This document shows, one piece after another, positions 51,398 through 60,120 of a stretch of 64,000 nucleotides of DNA. The notes below the pieces were generated by a model. That model ran no database searches. It was not told the origin of the DNA and worked only from the letters and a program-made list of their open reading frames with translations. Location of the stretch: positions 1-64,000 of the forward strand of contig NZ_JBELZM010000003.1 of the NCBI RefSeq assembly GCF_040273735.1, given 5' to 3'. Position 1 is the first letter of the stretch, and each line of letters starts with the position of its first letter. The position numbers were made by a program, and so were the translations under genes. This DNA is from Solibacillus sp040273735 (lineage in GTDB: Bacteria; Bacillota; Bacilli; Bacillales_A; Planococcaceae).

Positions 51398-51424
51398 AAA
51401 GGATTGTCGCAATTTTTGTCGAAT
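51398..51424 (+). promoter_or_regulatory. SigH-type promoter of ytxGH
   Basis: AAAGGATTG (51398-51406), 11-bp spacer, GTCGAAT (51418-51424). The match to RnAGGAwWW-N11/12-RnnGAAT is complete but for one W position. The ytxG operon of B. subtilis is known to use SigH (and SigB), so the assignment has outside support. Confidence 0.75.
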
Positions 51425-51460
51425 GTAATAAGTGGAACTAGATAGAGGAGGTTATATTTG

Positions 51461-51970
51461 ATGGAAGTATTACTTTATATTGCGGCATTAGTGGCTGCAA
51501 TCGGATTTTTAGTCCTTTGTGTAAGTATTGGTATGACATTGTTTTCTGTTAAGAATACATTAAATTCTATTGCGGGAACAGTTGCCGGCATTGAAGGACA
51601 AATGGAAGGCATTACACGTGAGACGACAAGCCTGCTTACAAAAACAAATGCATTGGCAGATGATATTTCAGATAAATCGGAGAAGTTAAATTCAGTAATG
51701 CATGCTGTAAAAGGTGTTGGGGATTCTGTGAATAATTTGAATTCATCAGTTCAACGTATTACAACATCGATTTCAACGGAAGTGCATAAAAACGAAGATA
51801 AGATTGCGCAAGTTGTTCAATGGAGTAATGTAGCGATGGGGATTGCAGACCAATGGCGTCAGCGCAAGCCGATTAATGAAGAGGATATTGTTTATACGAG
51901 TACTAGAACAAATGAAACACCACCAAATTTAGGCCAGAAGTCAAAGTTTGGTTTCTTAAAACGCAAGTAA
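51461..51970 (+). CDS. ytxG: DUF948 protein YtxG
   Basis: 169 residues. One N-terminal membrane helix (VLLYIAALVAAIGFLVLCVSI), then a long coiled-coil region with repeated polar heptads (GQMEGITRETTSLLTKTNALA), and a short basic end. ATG at 51461 follows AGAGGAGG; a TTG one codon earlier is less likely. General-stress/early-sporulation gene in Bacillus; molecular role unknown. Co-transcribed with ytxH. Confidence 0.9.
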   Translation: MEVLLYIAALVAAIGFLVLCVSIGMTLFSVKNTLNSIAGTVAGIEGQMEGITRETTSLLTKTNALADDISDKSEKLNSVMHAVKGVGDSVNNLNSSVQRITTSISTEVHKNEDKIAQVVQWSNVAMGIADQWRQRKPINEEDIVYTSTRTNETPPNLGQKSKFGFLKRK

Positions 51971-52010
51971 AAGGGAAAATGATATTCAATAACAAGGGGG
52001 AGTTTTTAAA

Positions 52011-52493
52011 ATGGAAGAAAAACGCGTAAACTATGATTATAACCGATTAAATGATTCGATTTATGATGATGAAAAAATTCACGTTAAGGATTTTGTTATC
52101 GGCGCATTGGTAGGCGGTATCGTTGGTGTAGCGACAGCTTTATTACTCACACCGAAGACAGGCAGTGAAATGCGTAATGATGTTGCGGTACAAGCTGTCA
52201 CATTAAAGGACAAGAGTATCGAGCTTTCTGGCACTGCAAAGGAGAAGACGGCACAGCTTTCGACTCAATTAAAAGAACAATCTTCTTCAATTGTTGAAAA
52301 AGTAAAAGCGAAAACAGCGAAACAACCACCAGTTCTAGATGATGGAACAGCTTCATCAGAAGGTGAGGAACCATTGCCATTAGATAAAATGGTAGATGAA
52401 GAAGTACTAGCTGCTGAATCTCCAGATCCGGATAGCGTAAATACAGACCCGGATATCGCACCAAACTCAACACGCCATACAGATGTACAATAA
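52011..52493 (+). CDS. ytxH: YtxH family protein
   Basis: 160 residues. A glycine-rich hydrophobic helix (DFVIGALVGGIVGVATALLL) followed by TPKTGSEMR, the YtxH signature, then a helical amphipathic region rich in Lys, Glu and Thr and an acidic disordered tail. Probably membrane-anchored with the tail in the cytoplasm. General stress protein by family. GGGGGAG ribosome site. The third gene of the Bacillus operon, ytxJ, is absent. Confidence 0.9.
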   Translation: MEEKRVNYDYNRLNDSIYDDEKIHVKDFVIGALVGGIVGVATALLLTPKTGSEMRNDVAVQAVTLKDKSIELSGTAKEKTAQLSTQLKEQSSSIVEKVKAKTAKQPPVLDDGTASSEGEEPLPLDKMVDEEVLAAESPDPDSVNTDPDIAPNSTRHTDVQ

Positions 52494-52495
52494 GA

Positions 52496-52532
52496 AAAAC
52501 GGCTCCCAAAATGTATTGGGAGCCGTTTTTTT
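52496..52532. terminator. Bidirectional terminator ytxH / FtsA-like gene
   Basis: 14-bp stem AAAAACGGCTCCCA / TGGGAGCCGTTTTT between convergent genes. Confidence 0.94.
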
Positions 52533-52533
52533 A

Positions 52534-54690
52534 CTATTCAACAACCGGTTGATCGGTTAGCTGAATTTCAAGTTGGTCGCCACCGAATATCTCAGCATCA
52601 AATGAAGATGGCTGCCCATTACGTAAAATCGTAAACGACCCTTTAAATGAAGCAGGAAGCTGCCAGCTCGAAAATCGAAAGACATCCTGATAAATCCATT
52701 TGTTTGTATCTTTTTCAATAATATTAATTGTAGCCCCATTCGGCACTATTGCTTCACATTGGACAACTTGACCGTTTACAGAAAACTCGCGGGCTACTTT
52801 AACAAGTTCGACTTGTTCATGCTGGAACGTTACAATCGCCTTTTCTTCCAATAACAAATTCAAATGTGCTGCAATTTGTTCAGCTGTCGGTAAATGACGC
52901 TGTTCAAATGTAATGATATCTCCATTTTGAACAGGGTAATGCAGTTTTCCCGGTTTTCCGTTAATGTTAAGCTGTGATGAATAATCAGGGAACGAAACAG
53001 GTTTCCCATCGATTTGAACGAAATATGATTGGAACTGCTGCATATGCACAGATTGCTTCAATGATTTTAATACATCTTCAACCGTTTCGATTGTTTCGAC
53101 AACGATTACGTCTCGATCCTGTAAAGGTGTATCCAATTTTACGATTTGACCGTTTACAAATACTGCCGGTTCTACATTGTATTGTATTTCTTGAATTGTC
53201 ACAGTTTTTACGGAAGCATGGTCAATAATTTCCCCTATAGTAACAGATGCGCCTGTCCCATCTTTTCCGGGAATCAACTCTATTTGATCTCCATTTTTAA
53301 TGAGAGATTTAATCGAGGCATTTTCACCATTCAAAATGATTTGTGCCGGCTGTCCATGCTCACCTGGCACGAAAACATTTTGACCGTTTACTGTAATCGA
53401 CAAACCGTGTCCGGGTTTGCCGTATAATTGTTTTGCTCTGACATTCGCAGCCAAAAATGCATCACCGACTGTCATTTCCTTCAATTCAAATAGTCGTACA
53501 ATTTGTTCATTTACTTTTATTGACATGTAATGGATCGGTGATTTTTGTGCAGCAATCGCAATTCCAATCGGTGTCACAAGCTCAGGTGTTGCGGCAATAT
53601 GTTGTGCGCGTGTTAAATTCTGAATGGCATTCACATCACGTACCGCTACACGGTTAGACGGCAAATTTAATGTTTTGCCGATTTCTTCCGGCAAGTAGGG
53701 TGTTAAACTCCCGCCGCCAACTAACATGACCGCTTTTGGAGGCGTGTTATTATTTAAACGTAGTATTTCCTCGCCAATGGACTTTGCCAAATTTTCAATT
53801 GCAGGGTATATTGCCTTGATTACTTCTTCACGTGGAAAATATTCGTCAAATCCTAAAATATCCTGAATAAGAATTTCCTCGCTCGTATGCAATTGGCGCT
53901 TTGCCATTTCAGCAATCGGAAAATCCAGTAAATAATGGTCACTTAAACTTTCGGTAATTTCATCACCAGCAGTAGGAACCATTCCGTAAGCTACAACTGT
54001 ACTTTTGTCTGTAATGGCAATATCCGAAGTTCCGGCACCAATATCTACAAGTGCCACATTCAAGCGGCGCATTGAAGGAGGAATTAGTACATTGATTGCG
54101 GCAATCGGTTCTAATGTGAGGGCTTCCATTTCCAAATTGGCTCGTTTTAATGCCGCAAGCAATGATTCCACGACAACACGCGGCAGGAAAGTGGCAATGA
54201 CTTCAACGGATGCTTCATCACCTTGCTGATCGAGAAGGCTCCCAATTTCTTCTCCATCCAAACGGAAATATAAAACGGAATAGCCGACACAATAATAATG
54301 GTTATTTTTTGTATCTTCTTTATGAAGCAATAATTGTTGCTGAGCCTGTTGAACGGCCTGCAGTTCCAGGCGGTTAATATCCTCTTCCGTAAAAATCGGT
54401 CGGTTTTTAATGGAAATGGAAACACTGGCCTGTTCGGTTTTTAATGCACGCCCGGCTGCTGCTACACTCACTTTCTCCAAAGGACCGTGAGTTTCTTCCA
54501 ATTCAGTCTTGATTTCCTGTATAAGCTCCGCTACATACAGGACGTTATGTATTTGGCCATCAACCATTGCACGCTCTTTATGTTCTTTTACTAAAATATC
54601 GGCGACATGGTATGTATCTGCATGTTGTTCTAAAATTATGCCCACAACGGAGCGTGTTCCGATATCAAGTGCGAACAATTTGTTTGCCAT
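52534..54690 (-). CDS. FtsA/MreB-superfamily ATPase with C-terminal beta-grasp-like repeats
   Basis: 718 residues from ATG 54690 (AAGGAAG about 11 bases upstream). Residues 1-~400 are an FtsA/PilM-type actin-fold ATPase: phosphate-1 ALDIGTRSVVG (7-17), phosphate-2 LVDIGAGTSDIAI (~217-229), adenosine motif MLVGGGSLTPYLPE (~338). True FtsA is about 420-440 residues, ends in an amphipathic helix and sits beside ftsZ; neither is so here. The extra ~300 residues contain about five units of the form NGQ...(15-25 residues)...NGD/RD-x-I (VNGQNVFVPG, VNGQIVKLD, INGKPGKLHY, VNGQVVQCE, RNGQPSSFD), resembling ubiquitin-like beta-grasp domains. Role probably in envelope or division; not established. Confidence 0.8.
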   Translation of the reverse strand: MANKLFALDIGTRSVVGIILEQHADTYHVADILVKEHKERAMVDGQIHNVLYVAELIQEIKTELEETHGPLEKVSVAAAGRALKTEQASVSISIKNRPIFTEEDINRLELQAVQQAQQQLLLHKEDTKNNHYYCVGYSVLYFRLDGEEIGSLLDQQGDEASVEVIATFLPRVVVESLLAALKRANLEMEALTLEPIAAINVLIPPSMRRLNVALVDIGAGTSDIAITDKSTVVAYGMVPTAGDEITESLSDHYLLDFPIAEMAKRQLHTSEEILIQDILGFDEYFPREEVIKAIYPAIENLAKSIGEEILRLNNNTPPKAVMLVGGGSLTPYLPEEIGKTLNLPSNRVAVRDVNAIQNLTRAQHIAATPELVTPIGIAIAAQKSPIHYMSIKVNEQIVRLFELKEMTVGDAFLAANVRAKQLYGKPGHGLSITVNGQNVFVPGEHGQPAQIILNGENASIKSLIKNGDQIELIPGKDGTGASVTIGEIIDHASVKTVTIQEIQYNVEPAVFVNGQIVKLDTPLQDRDVIVVETIETVEDVLKSLKQSVHMQQFQSYFVQIDGKPVSFPDYSSQLNINGKPGKLHYPVQNGDIITFEQRHLPTAEQIAAHLNLLLEEKAIVTFQHEQVELVKVAREFSVNGQVVQCEAIVPNGATINIIEKDTNKWIYQDVFRFSSWQLPASFKGSFTILRNGQPSSFDAEIFGGDQLEIQLTDQPVVE

Positions 54691-54759
54691 ATGAAAACGC
54701 TTCCTTTCTATTATTATCACAATATACTTTAACGAGTTGAAGCGCTAAATTAAAAATGC

Positions 54760-54788
54760 GTGACATTCTACAATAGTTTGATTATAAT
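54760..54788 (+). promoter_or_regulatory. SigA promoter of aroA
   Basis: -35 GTGACA (54760-54765), 17-bp spacer, -10 TATAAT (54783-54788), about 80 bases before the aroA start. Confidence 0.75.
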
Positions 54789-54867
54789 AAGATTATTACT
54801 TAAAAATGTATCATACTTTTTATTTATCTGAAAGTGCCGGATACGCAAAGAAGAGGGGTAAAGGAAT

Positions 54868-55953
54868 ATGAATCAACAAGATTTAGAAAGCTTACGTAGC
54901 CAGATTGACAGCTTGAACTTAGAAATTTTACGTTTAATAAATGAACGTGCATCAGTAGTAGAAGAAATTGGCAAGATTAAAGAAAAGCAAGGTGTCAATC
55001 GCTATGATCCACTTCGCGAGCGTCATATGCTTGACTTAATTAAAGAAAACAATAACGGTCCGTTAAATCAAATGACGGTTGATTATATTTTTAAACAAAT
55101 CTTCAAAACAGCGCTTAAACAATTGGAAGCAGAAAAGAAAAAGGAATTACTCGTTTCACGTAAAGAAAAGTCAGAAGATACTGTCATTAATGTAAATGGT
55201 GAATTAATCGGTACAGGTGCTCCTTCTTTCGTATTTGGACCATGTGCGGTTGAGTCATATGAACAAGTGGCTGCAGTAGCTGCAACAATCCAGGAAAAAG
55301 GATTAAAATTAATCCGCGGTGGTGCATACAAACCACGTACATCTCCGTATGACTTCCAAGGATTAGGTCTGGACGGGCTAAAGATCTTAAAAGATGTTTC
55401 TAAAGAATACGGTTTAGGTGTCATCACTGAAATCGTAACACCTGCTGATTTAGACCATGCATTGGATTATATTGATGTTATTCAAATCGGTGCCCGTAAT
55501 ATGCAAAACTTTGAACTATTAAAAGCGGCTGGATCAACGAATAAGCCTGTCTTATTAAAACGCGGTTTAGCAGCGACAATCGATGAGTTCATCCATGCAG
55601 CTGAATACATCATGTCAAAAGGTAATGAAAACATTATTTTATGTGAACGCGGTATTCGCACATACGAAAAAGCAACTCGTAACACATTGGATATTTCGGC
55701 AGTTCCGATTTTAAAACAAGAAACACATTTACCGGTAATGGTAGACGTGACGCACTCTACAGGTCGTCGTGATTTATTATTGCCATGTTCAAAAGCGGCA
55801 ATCGCTATCGGAGCAGACGGTGTAATGGCAGAAGTGCATCCAGATCCATCAATCGCACTATCGGATCAGCAACAGCAAATGGATATCCCGACATTCAATG
55901 CTTACTACGACGAACTTTTAAAATTCATGAAACAATACGAAGTATCAAAATAA
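54868..55953 (+). CDS. aroA: Bifunctional DAHP synthase / chorismate mutase AroA(G)
   Basis: 361 residues. Residues 1-~90 are an AroQ chorismate mutase helix domain (LRSQIDSLNLEILRLINER, KEKQG, R-rich), which also acts as the allosteric sensor. Residues ~105-361 are the type I-beta DAHP synthase barrel: FGPCAVES, IRGGAYKPRTSPYDFQGLG, VITEIV, QIGARNMQNF, VDVTHSTGRR. It condenses PEP and erythrose-4-phosphate, opening the shikimate route that feeds menF. Next to ccpA as in B. subtilis. Confidence 0.97.
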   Translation: MNQQDLESLRSQIDSLNLEILRLINERASVVEEIGKIKEKQGVNRYDPLRERHMLDLIKENNNGPLNQMTVDYIFKQIFKTALKQLEAEKKKELLVSRKEKSEDTVINVNGELIGTGAPSFVFGPCAVESYEQVAAVAATIQEKGLKLIRGGAYKPRTSPYDFQGLGLDGLKILKDVSKEYGLGVITEIVTPADLDHALDYIDVIQIGARNMQNFELLKAAGSTNKPVLLKRGLAATIDEFIHAAEYIMSKGNENIILCERGIRTYEKATRNTLDISAVPILKQETHLPVMVDVTHSTGRRDLLLPCSKAAIAIGADGVMAEVHPDPSIALSDQQQQMDIPTFNAYYDELLKFMKQYEVSK

Positions 55954-55962
55954 TTTATTAAT

Positions 55963-55998
55963 AAGCCTATGTTGAGTAATTTCAACATGGGCTTTATA
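55963..55998 (+). terminator. Probable terminator of aroA
   Basis: Stem AAGCCTATGTTGA / TCAACATGGGCTT (one G-U) followed by TATATATTT. The T-run is weak. Confidence 0.65.
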
Positions 55999-56078
55999 TA
56001 TTTCTGCGTATTTTAATTTGACGGAAAGTTGTATAATAAATTACAATTTTTTCTAAATGCGTTTTAAAAGGGAGGGAT

Positions 56079-56242
56079 GGCATTGCGCAAAAAATTGCGT
56101 TAATCACAGAGGAAGCACAAGGAATCGGTTTTGAAATTGCTAAAGAGTTTCAAACAATGTGATGACAGGACAGGAGCTTGTATTGGATGGAGGATACACC
56201 ATTCAAAAAAATAGCGAATTTAAACAGGTGTTATCGTATTGA
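56079..56242 (+). pseudogene. Remnant of a short-chain dehydrogenase (3-hydroxybutyrate dehydrogenase-like)
   Basis: Too short and broken for an ORF call. From 56085 one frame reads AQKIALITEEAQGIGFEIAK then a stop at 56160, which is an SDR N-terminus (ITGGASGIGxEIAK) with its first glycine gone. A second frame from 56162 reads MTGQELVLDGGYTIQK and ends at 56242, which is the SDR C-terminus (TGQELVVDGGYT). The ~200 residues between, with Tyr-Lys catalysis, are deleted. AAGGGAGGG survives upstream. It lies between aroA and ccpA. Confidence 0.8.
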
Positions 56243-56306
56243 TAGCACATTTTTTGAATATTTTAAGACAATTGATGAAAAAACCAGGTATTCACTAGGT
56301 TTTAGA

Positions 56307-56336
56307 TTGAAAATAGAAATGAAAATATTATATGAT
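56307..56336 (+). promoter_or_regulatory. Possible ccpA promoter
   Basis: -35 TTGAAA (56307-56312), 18-bp spacer, -10 TATGAT (56331-56336), about 78 bases before ccpA. No cre site seen inside it. Confidence 0.5.
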
Positions 56337-56413
56337 GAAGCTATACATAACAATTAGTTCAACTAGTCGTTTATAAAAACTTGTATCACTATGATAAAAA
56401 GGGGGAGAAACTT

Positions 56414-57412
56414 TTGACTGTCACAATTTATGATGTTGCACGTGAGGCGAATGTATCAATGGCAACCGTATCTCGCGTAGTAAATGGAAATCAAAATGTT
56501 AAGCCTGCGACAAGAAAAAAAGTGTTGGAAGTGATTGAGCGTCTCGAATATCGTCCAAATGCCGTTGCACGTGGCTTAGCAAGTAAAAAAACAACATCAG
56601 TAGGAGTCATCATCCCTGATATTTCGAATAATTTAAATGCTGAGCTTGCACGAGGCATTGAAGATATTGCGACAATGTACCGCTATAATATTATTTTAGC
56701 AAATTCAGATCAAAATGAAGAAAAAGAGTTGTCTTTACTTGATACGATGCTAGGAAAGCAAGTTGACGGTATTGTGATGATGAGTGAAGAGGTAACTGAA
56801 AATATTCAACGCGCAGTGGAAGCTTGTCCAGTACCGATTGTATTGGCAGGTTCTATCAGTTCCACTGAAAAAGTAGCTTCTGTAAACATTGACTATTATA
56901 ATGCGGCATTTGAAGCTGTAGGAACACTTATTGATAATGGACATACAAGAATTGCATTTGTCTCAGGTCCATTGCAGTATACAGTGAATGGTCAGCATAA
57001 ACTTGCGGCCTATAAAGATGCCCTCAAAAAAGCAAACATTGAAATAGATGATGCTTTAATTGTTGCAGGAGATGGCTCATATGATGACGGCTTGGAAAGC
57101 TGGTCGAATTTAAGTGAACTTCAGCAACCACCTACAGCCATTTTTGTCGGGAATGACGAGCTTGCAATTGGACTAGTGCATGGCATTCAAGATAGCGGAA
57201 AAAGTGTACCGAATGATGTTGAAATTATCAGCTTCGAAAATTCAAAACTAGCGCGCATGGTACGACCAAGACTTACAAGTGTCGTATTGCCTTTATACGA
57301 TATTGGAGCAGTTGCAATGCGCTTATTAACGAAGTATATGAACAAAGAGGAAGTTGAACAGCAACATGTCATCTTACCTCACCGCATAGAAAAGCGTGGT
57401 TCGAGTAAATAA
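56414..57412 (+). CDS. ccpA: Catabolite control protein CcpA (LacI family)
   Basis: 332 residues. N-terminal LacI helix-turn-helix TIYDVAREANVSMATVSRVV and hinge helix PNAVARGLASKK, nearly identical to Bacillus CcpA. The core has VGVIIPDISN, MYRYNIILANSDQN (Hpr-Ser-P contact region) and the C-terminal YDIGAVAMRLLTKYMNKE. It represses or activates carbon genes at cre sites. TTG start at 56414 after AAAGGGGGAGA; the ATG at 56381 lacks a site. Convergent with acuC. The motP-motS genes that separate them in B. subtilis are not here. Confidence 0.96.
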   Translation: MTVTIYDVAREANVSMATVSRVVNGNQNVKPATRKKVLEVIERLEYRPNAVARGLASKKTTSVGVIIPDISNNLNAELARGIEDIATMYRYNIILANSDQNEEKELSLLDTMLGKQVDGIVMMSEEVTENIQRAVEACPVPIVLAGSISSTEKVASVNIDYYNAAFEAVGTLIDNGHTRIAFVSGPLQYTVNGQHKLAAYKDALKKANIEIDDALIVAGDGSYDDGLESWSNLSELQQPPTAIFVGNDELAIGLVHGIQDSGKSVPNDVEIISFENSKLARMVRPRLTSVVLPLYDIGAVAMRLLTKYMNKEEVEQQHVILPHRIEKRGSSK

Positions 57413-57414
57413 CA

Positions 57415-57447
57415 AAAGCGCCTGTCAACAGCTGACAGGCGCTTTGT
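57415..57447. terminator. Terminator between ccpA and acuC
   Basis: 14-bp stem CAAAAGCGCCTGTCA / TGACAGGCGCTTTG, then TTTT; between convergent genes. Confidence 0.92.
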
Positions 57448-57490
57448 TTTATTATCTCTTTATAATTTTGTCCGAACTTTATAGCAAACG

Positions 57491-58654
57491 TTACGAACGG
57501 TTTTTTTCAGTACGAATAATATGTAGTGCTTTTTCAAGCATTCGTGCATTTTTTTCCTCAATTTCGGCTTTACGCGGAATAGGATCATATAAAGGATGTG
57601 GATCATTCCAAGTCGGGATTAGCGGAACAGGCGATTCCAATTGCCATTTATCAAGCCAATGCTTCGGTAACGGTCCAGTCGGAGCAGGCTGATCGGTCAT
57701 CTCCGTCCAAATATGTGACCAAGCCCGCGGGACGACCCGCCAAATATCATAACCTCCGCCACCAACTGCAATCCAGCGGCCTTCACAATATTCATGTGCC
57801 AATTTATGTGCAAGCTTAGGTATTTCTTTATATATGTTCATCGTCCCGTATAAATGTGTGAGCGGATCAAAATAATGTGCGTCGGCACCATTTTGTGTCA
57901 ATACAACATCCGGTTTGAAGAATTCAAAAACTTCCCGCATTGACTGTTCATATATTTCCAAGAAGCTCTCATCTTCCGTAAAGGCATCAATCGGGAAGTT
58001 AAAAGAAGTCCCGTATCCTTCACCATTCCCGCGTTCTGTTATATTGCCTGTACCCGGAAATAAATAGCGTCCTGTCTCATGAATCGATAATGTACAAACA
58101 TTCGGATCGTCATAAAAGGACCATTGAACGCCATCGCCATGATGTGCATCAGTATCTACATATAAAACACGCAGCCCGTACTTTTTCTGAATATATTTAA
58201 TGGCTACACTGCTATCATTATAAATGCAAAAACCAGATGCTCTTCCACGGAAACCGTGATGAAGTCCACCGCCCAAGTTTAATGCGTGCTGAGATTTTCC
58301 TTGCAGTACTTGGTCGACCGCCTGTAAAGTCCCGCCGACTAACAGTGCGCTTGCTTCGTGCATATTTTTGAAAATCGGTGTATCCTCTGTTCCGATACCA
58401 TATGGTTCCCCTTGCTGAGCGGTTAACTCGCCATGACCTGCTTTTTTTACGATCTCAATATACTGCAAGTCGTGGGCCAGGGCAATTTCTTCATCTGTTG
58501 CAATACGGGCAGGGACGATATCCTCATCTTGGAGGGCGCCGATACTTTTCAGTAAATCAATCGTTAAGTGTAATCGCTTATGGTTAAACGGGTGGGTGTC
58601 CGAAAATTTGTAAGTGAGTTGTTCTGGTGAGTAAATAAATACAGCTTTTTTCAT
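57491..58654 (-). CDS. acuC: Acetoin utilisation protein AcuC (deacetylase)
   Basis: 387 residues, class I histone-deacetylase fold. Zinc and catalytic residues: GGGLHHGFRGRASGFCIYND (His pair), VDTDAHHGDG (Asp, His) and GADAHYFDPL. All are present. In B. subtilis AcuC deacetylates and so re-activates acetyl-CoA synthetase. Start at ATG 58654, forming ATGA overlap with the acuB stop; the upstream GTG-like extension is not needed. Confidence 0.95.
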   Translation of the reverse strand: MKKAVFIYSPEQLTYKFSDTHPFNHKRLHLTIDLLKSIGALQDEDIVPARIATDEEIALAHDLQYIEIVKKAGHGELTAQQGEPYGIGTEDTPIFKNMHEASALLVGGTLQAVDQVLQGKSQHALNLGGGLHHGFRGRASGFCIYNDSSVAIKYIQKKYGLRVLYVDTDAHHGDGVQWSFYDDPNVCTLSIHETGRYLFPGTGNITERGNGEGYGTSFNFPIDAFTEDESFLEIYEQSMREVFEFFKPDVVLTQNGADAHYFDPLTHLYGTMNIYKEIPKLAHKLAHEYCEGRWIAVGGGGYDIWRVVPRAWSHIWTEMTDQPAPTGPLPKHWLDKWQLESPVPLIPTWNDPHPLYDPIPRKAEIEEKNARMLEKALHIIRTEKNRS

Positions 58655-59298
58655 AATGTAACGCCAGGCAAGTTTGGCCACAATACATCGTATCCTTGCT
58701 TTCGCAACTCTTCAATAATATGCAGCGGATTGATTACTTGCAGACGGACACTTACAATTCGAGACTTCATATTTTCACCATCGGGATATACGAGAACACT
58801 TAATACATTTGCTTTATTATCATGGAATACTTTCGTTATTTCAAACAACATGCCGGGTTTGTCATTTACCCGAATGTCAATTTTAGAACCGGGCTTATGT
58901 GCGCCTGTTAATTCGATGTAAGTATATAGTAAATCAGTCGTCGTTACGATGCCGACAAGCTTTCCGGCAGTAACAATAGGTAAACAGCTGATTTTAGCGT
59001 CATAAAAAGTCATGGCAACTTCTTCAACGAAGTCTAGCGGATGGCCGACTATCGGATTTTTGACCATGATTTTCTCGATTGGGGCATCATAAATAGTAGA
59101 GTCTGGTTCTTCACGCAAACGAGAAGGCAAAGCATTTTTCAAGTCATGGTCTGTAATGATTCCTACAACCAGTTTCTCTTTGTTAACAATTGGCACATGA
59201 CGGATATTTTTATCTCGCATAAGACGCACAGCATCACGTACTGTATTTTCGGGCAGGAGTGTATGTATCTCTCTTTGCATAATTTCTTCGACAATCAT
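58651..59298 (-). CDS. acuB: AcuB, CBS-pair and ACT-domain protein
   Basis: 215 residues. Two CBS motifs (TLLPENTVRDAVRLMRDKNI, HPLDFVEEVAMTFYDAKIS) that probably bind an adenine nucleotide, then a C-terminal ACT-like domain (DIRVNDKPGMLFEITKVF). Middle gene of acuABC. Its precise task in acetoin/acetate use is not settled. AAAGGGG before the ATG. Confidence 0.93.
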   Translation of the reverse strand: MIVEEIMQREIHTLLPENTVRDAVRLMRDKNIRHVPIVNKEKLVVGIITDHDLKNALPSRLREEPDSTIYDAPIEKIMVKNPIVGHPLDFVEEVAMTFYDAKISCLPIVTAGKLVGIVTTTDLLYTYIELTGAHKPGSKIDIRVNDKPGMLFEITKVFHDNKANVLSVLVYPDGENMKSRIVSVRLQVINPLHIIEELRKQGYDVLWPNLPGVTL

Positions 59299-59323
59299 TG
59301 TTCATTCCCCTTTGTGATAAGAA

Positions 59324-59956
59324 TTAATACATGAAACGATTTCTAAAGCGAAGTCTGTCAAATCTCTCCAATGTCTCATTTCCAACACGTGCCCCTACAC
59401 GCGCCATTAGACAGTTGGCAGGATGGGAAGTAATTTCAGGATCATCTGTTGCATAATATTCGAAATTGACAGATGTCATCATTCTCTCCATCATATTCCT
59501 ATATTCCCAAACAGATAAACCTGTTCCTTTTAAATCCCAATGCCAGTAATATTCAGTTGTAATCACTAAATAATCTTCCATTGCATCATCCATAAATGAT
59601 ACTTCCAATAATTTTTTGCCTGCGCCGGATCCTCTAAAAGCAGGAATGACTTCAATGGCGCCAAGCTCAATCATATTTGGAATCCGATCTTCAGACCAGC
59701 GTTCCAACGGATCTGGATAGAGATACGTAACATAGCCGACGATAATATTATCCTGTCGAATGACAATAATGCGTCCTTCTTCCAGCTTAGCAATCCCGAC
59801 AAGGGCTTCATGCTGCTGATGGGAAGGTCTAAAAGCTTTTAAATCTTCATGTAATGTGTAGGTAGCTAGTTTTTCGGAAGAAACAGGTCCTTCTACTAAA
59901 ACATTACCATTCTTCGTTTTGAATTCAAGACGATAATAATTTTTCACATGAATCAT
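59324..59956 (-). CDS. acuA: Protein acetyltransferase AcuA (GNAT)
   Basis: 210 residues. GNAT core: VGYVTYLYPDPLERW, MIELGAIEVIPAFRGSGAGK with the acetyl-CoA loop (RGSGAG). Acetylates the active-site lysine of AcsA and shuts it off in B. subtilis. Start at ATG 59956 after AGGTGGTG; the GTG at 59962 lies in that site. Divergent from acsA, its own substrate. Confidence 0.94.
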   Translation of the reverse strand: MIHVKNYYRLEFKTKNGNVLVEGPVSSEKLATYTLHEDLKAFRPSHQQHEALVGIAKLEEGRIIVIRQDNIIVGYVTYLYPDPLERWSEDRIPNMIELGAIEVIPAFRGSGAGKKLLEVSFMDDAMEDYLVITTEYYWHWDLKGTGLSVWEYRNMMERMMTSVNFEYYATDDPEITSHPANCLMARVGARVGNETLERFDRLRFRNRFMY

Positions 59957-60004
59957 AATCACACCACCTGCTTTTAATACATCTATTATACTCTATTTTA
60001 TGCG

Positions 60005-60019
60005 AAAATACGCTTAAAT
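60005..60019 (-). promoter_or_regulatory. Weak cre-like site in the acuA/acsA gap
   Basis: Minus strand ATTTAAGCGTATTTT fits WTGnAAnCGnWnnCW except for the G at position 3 and the C at position 14. It lies just upstream of a TATAAT (59992-59987) that would serve acuABC. Two mismatches make it a weak call. Confidence 0.4.
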
Positions 60020-60059
60020 TCGCGAGATGTAACTAAATTGATTGAAAGTTTTAAATATT

Positions 60060-60089
60060 TTGCCTATTATAGTATTTTTATTGTAAAAT
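60060..60089 (+). promoter_or_regulatory. Probable acsA promoter
   Basis: -35 TTGCCT (60060-60065), 18-bp spacer, -10 TAAAAT (60084-60089). Leaves a short leader before the ribosome site at 60107. Confidence 0.55.
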
Positions 60090-60120
60090 GATTGTAGTTT
60101 TTAATGAAAGGGGATTTTTC

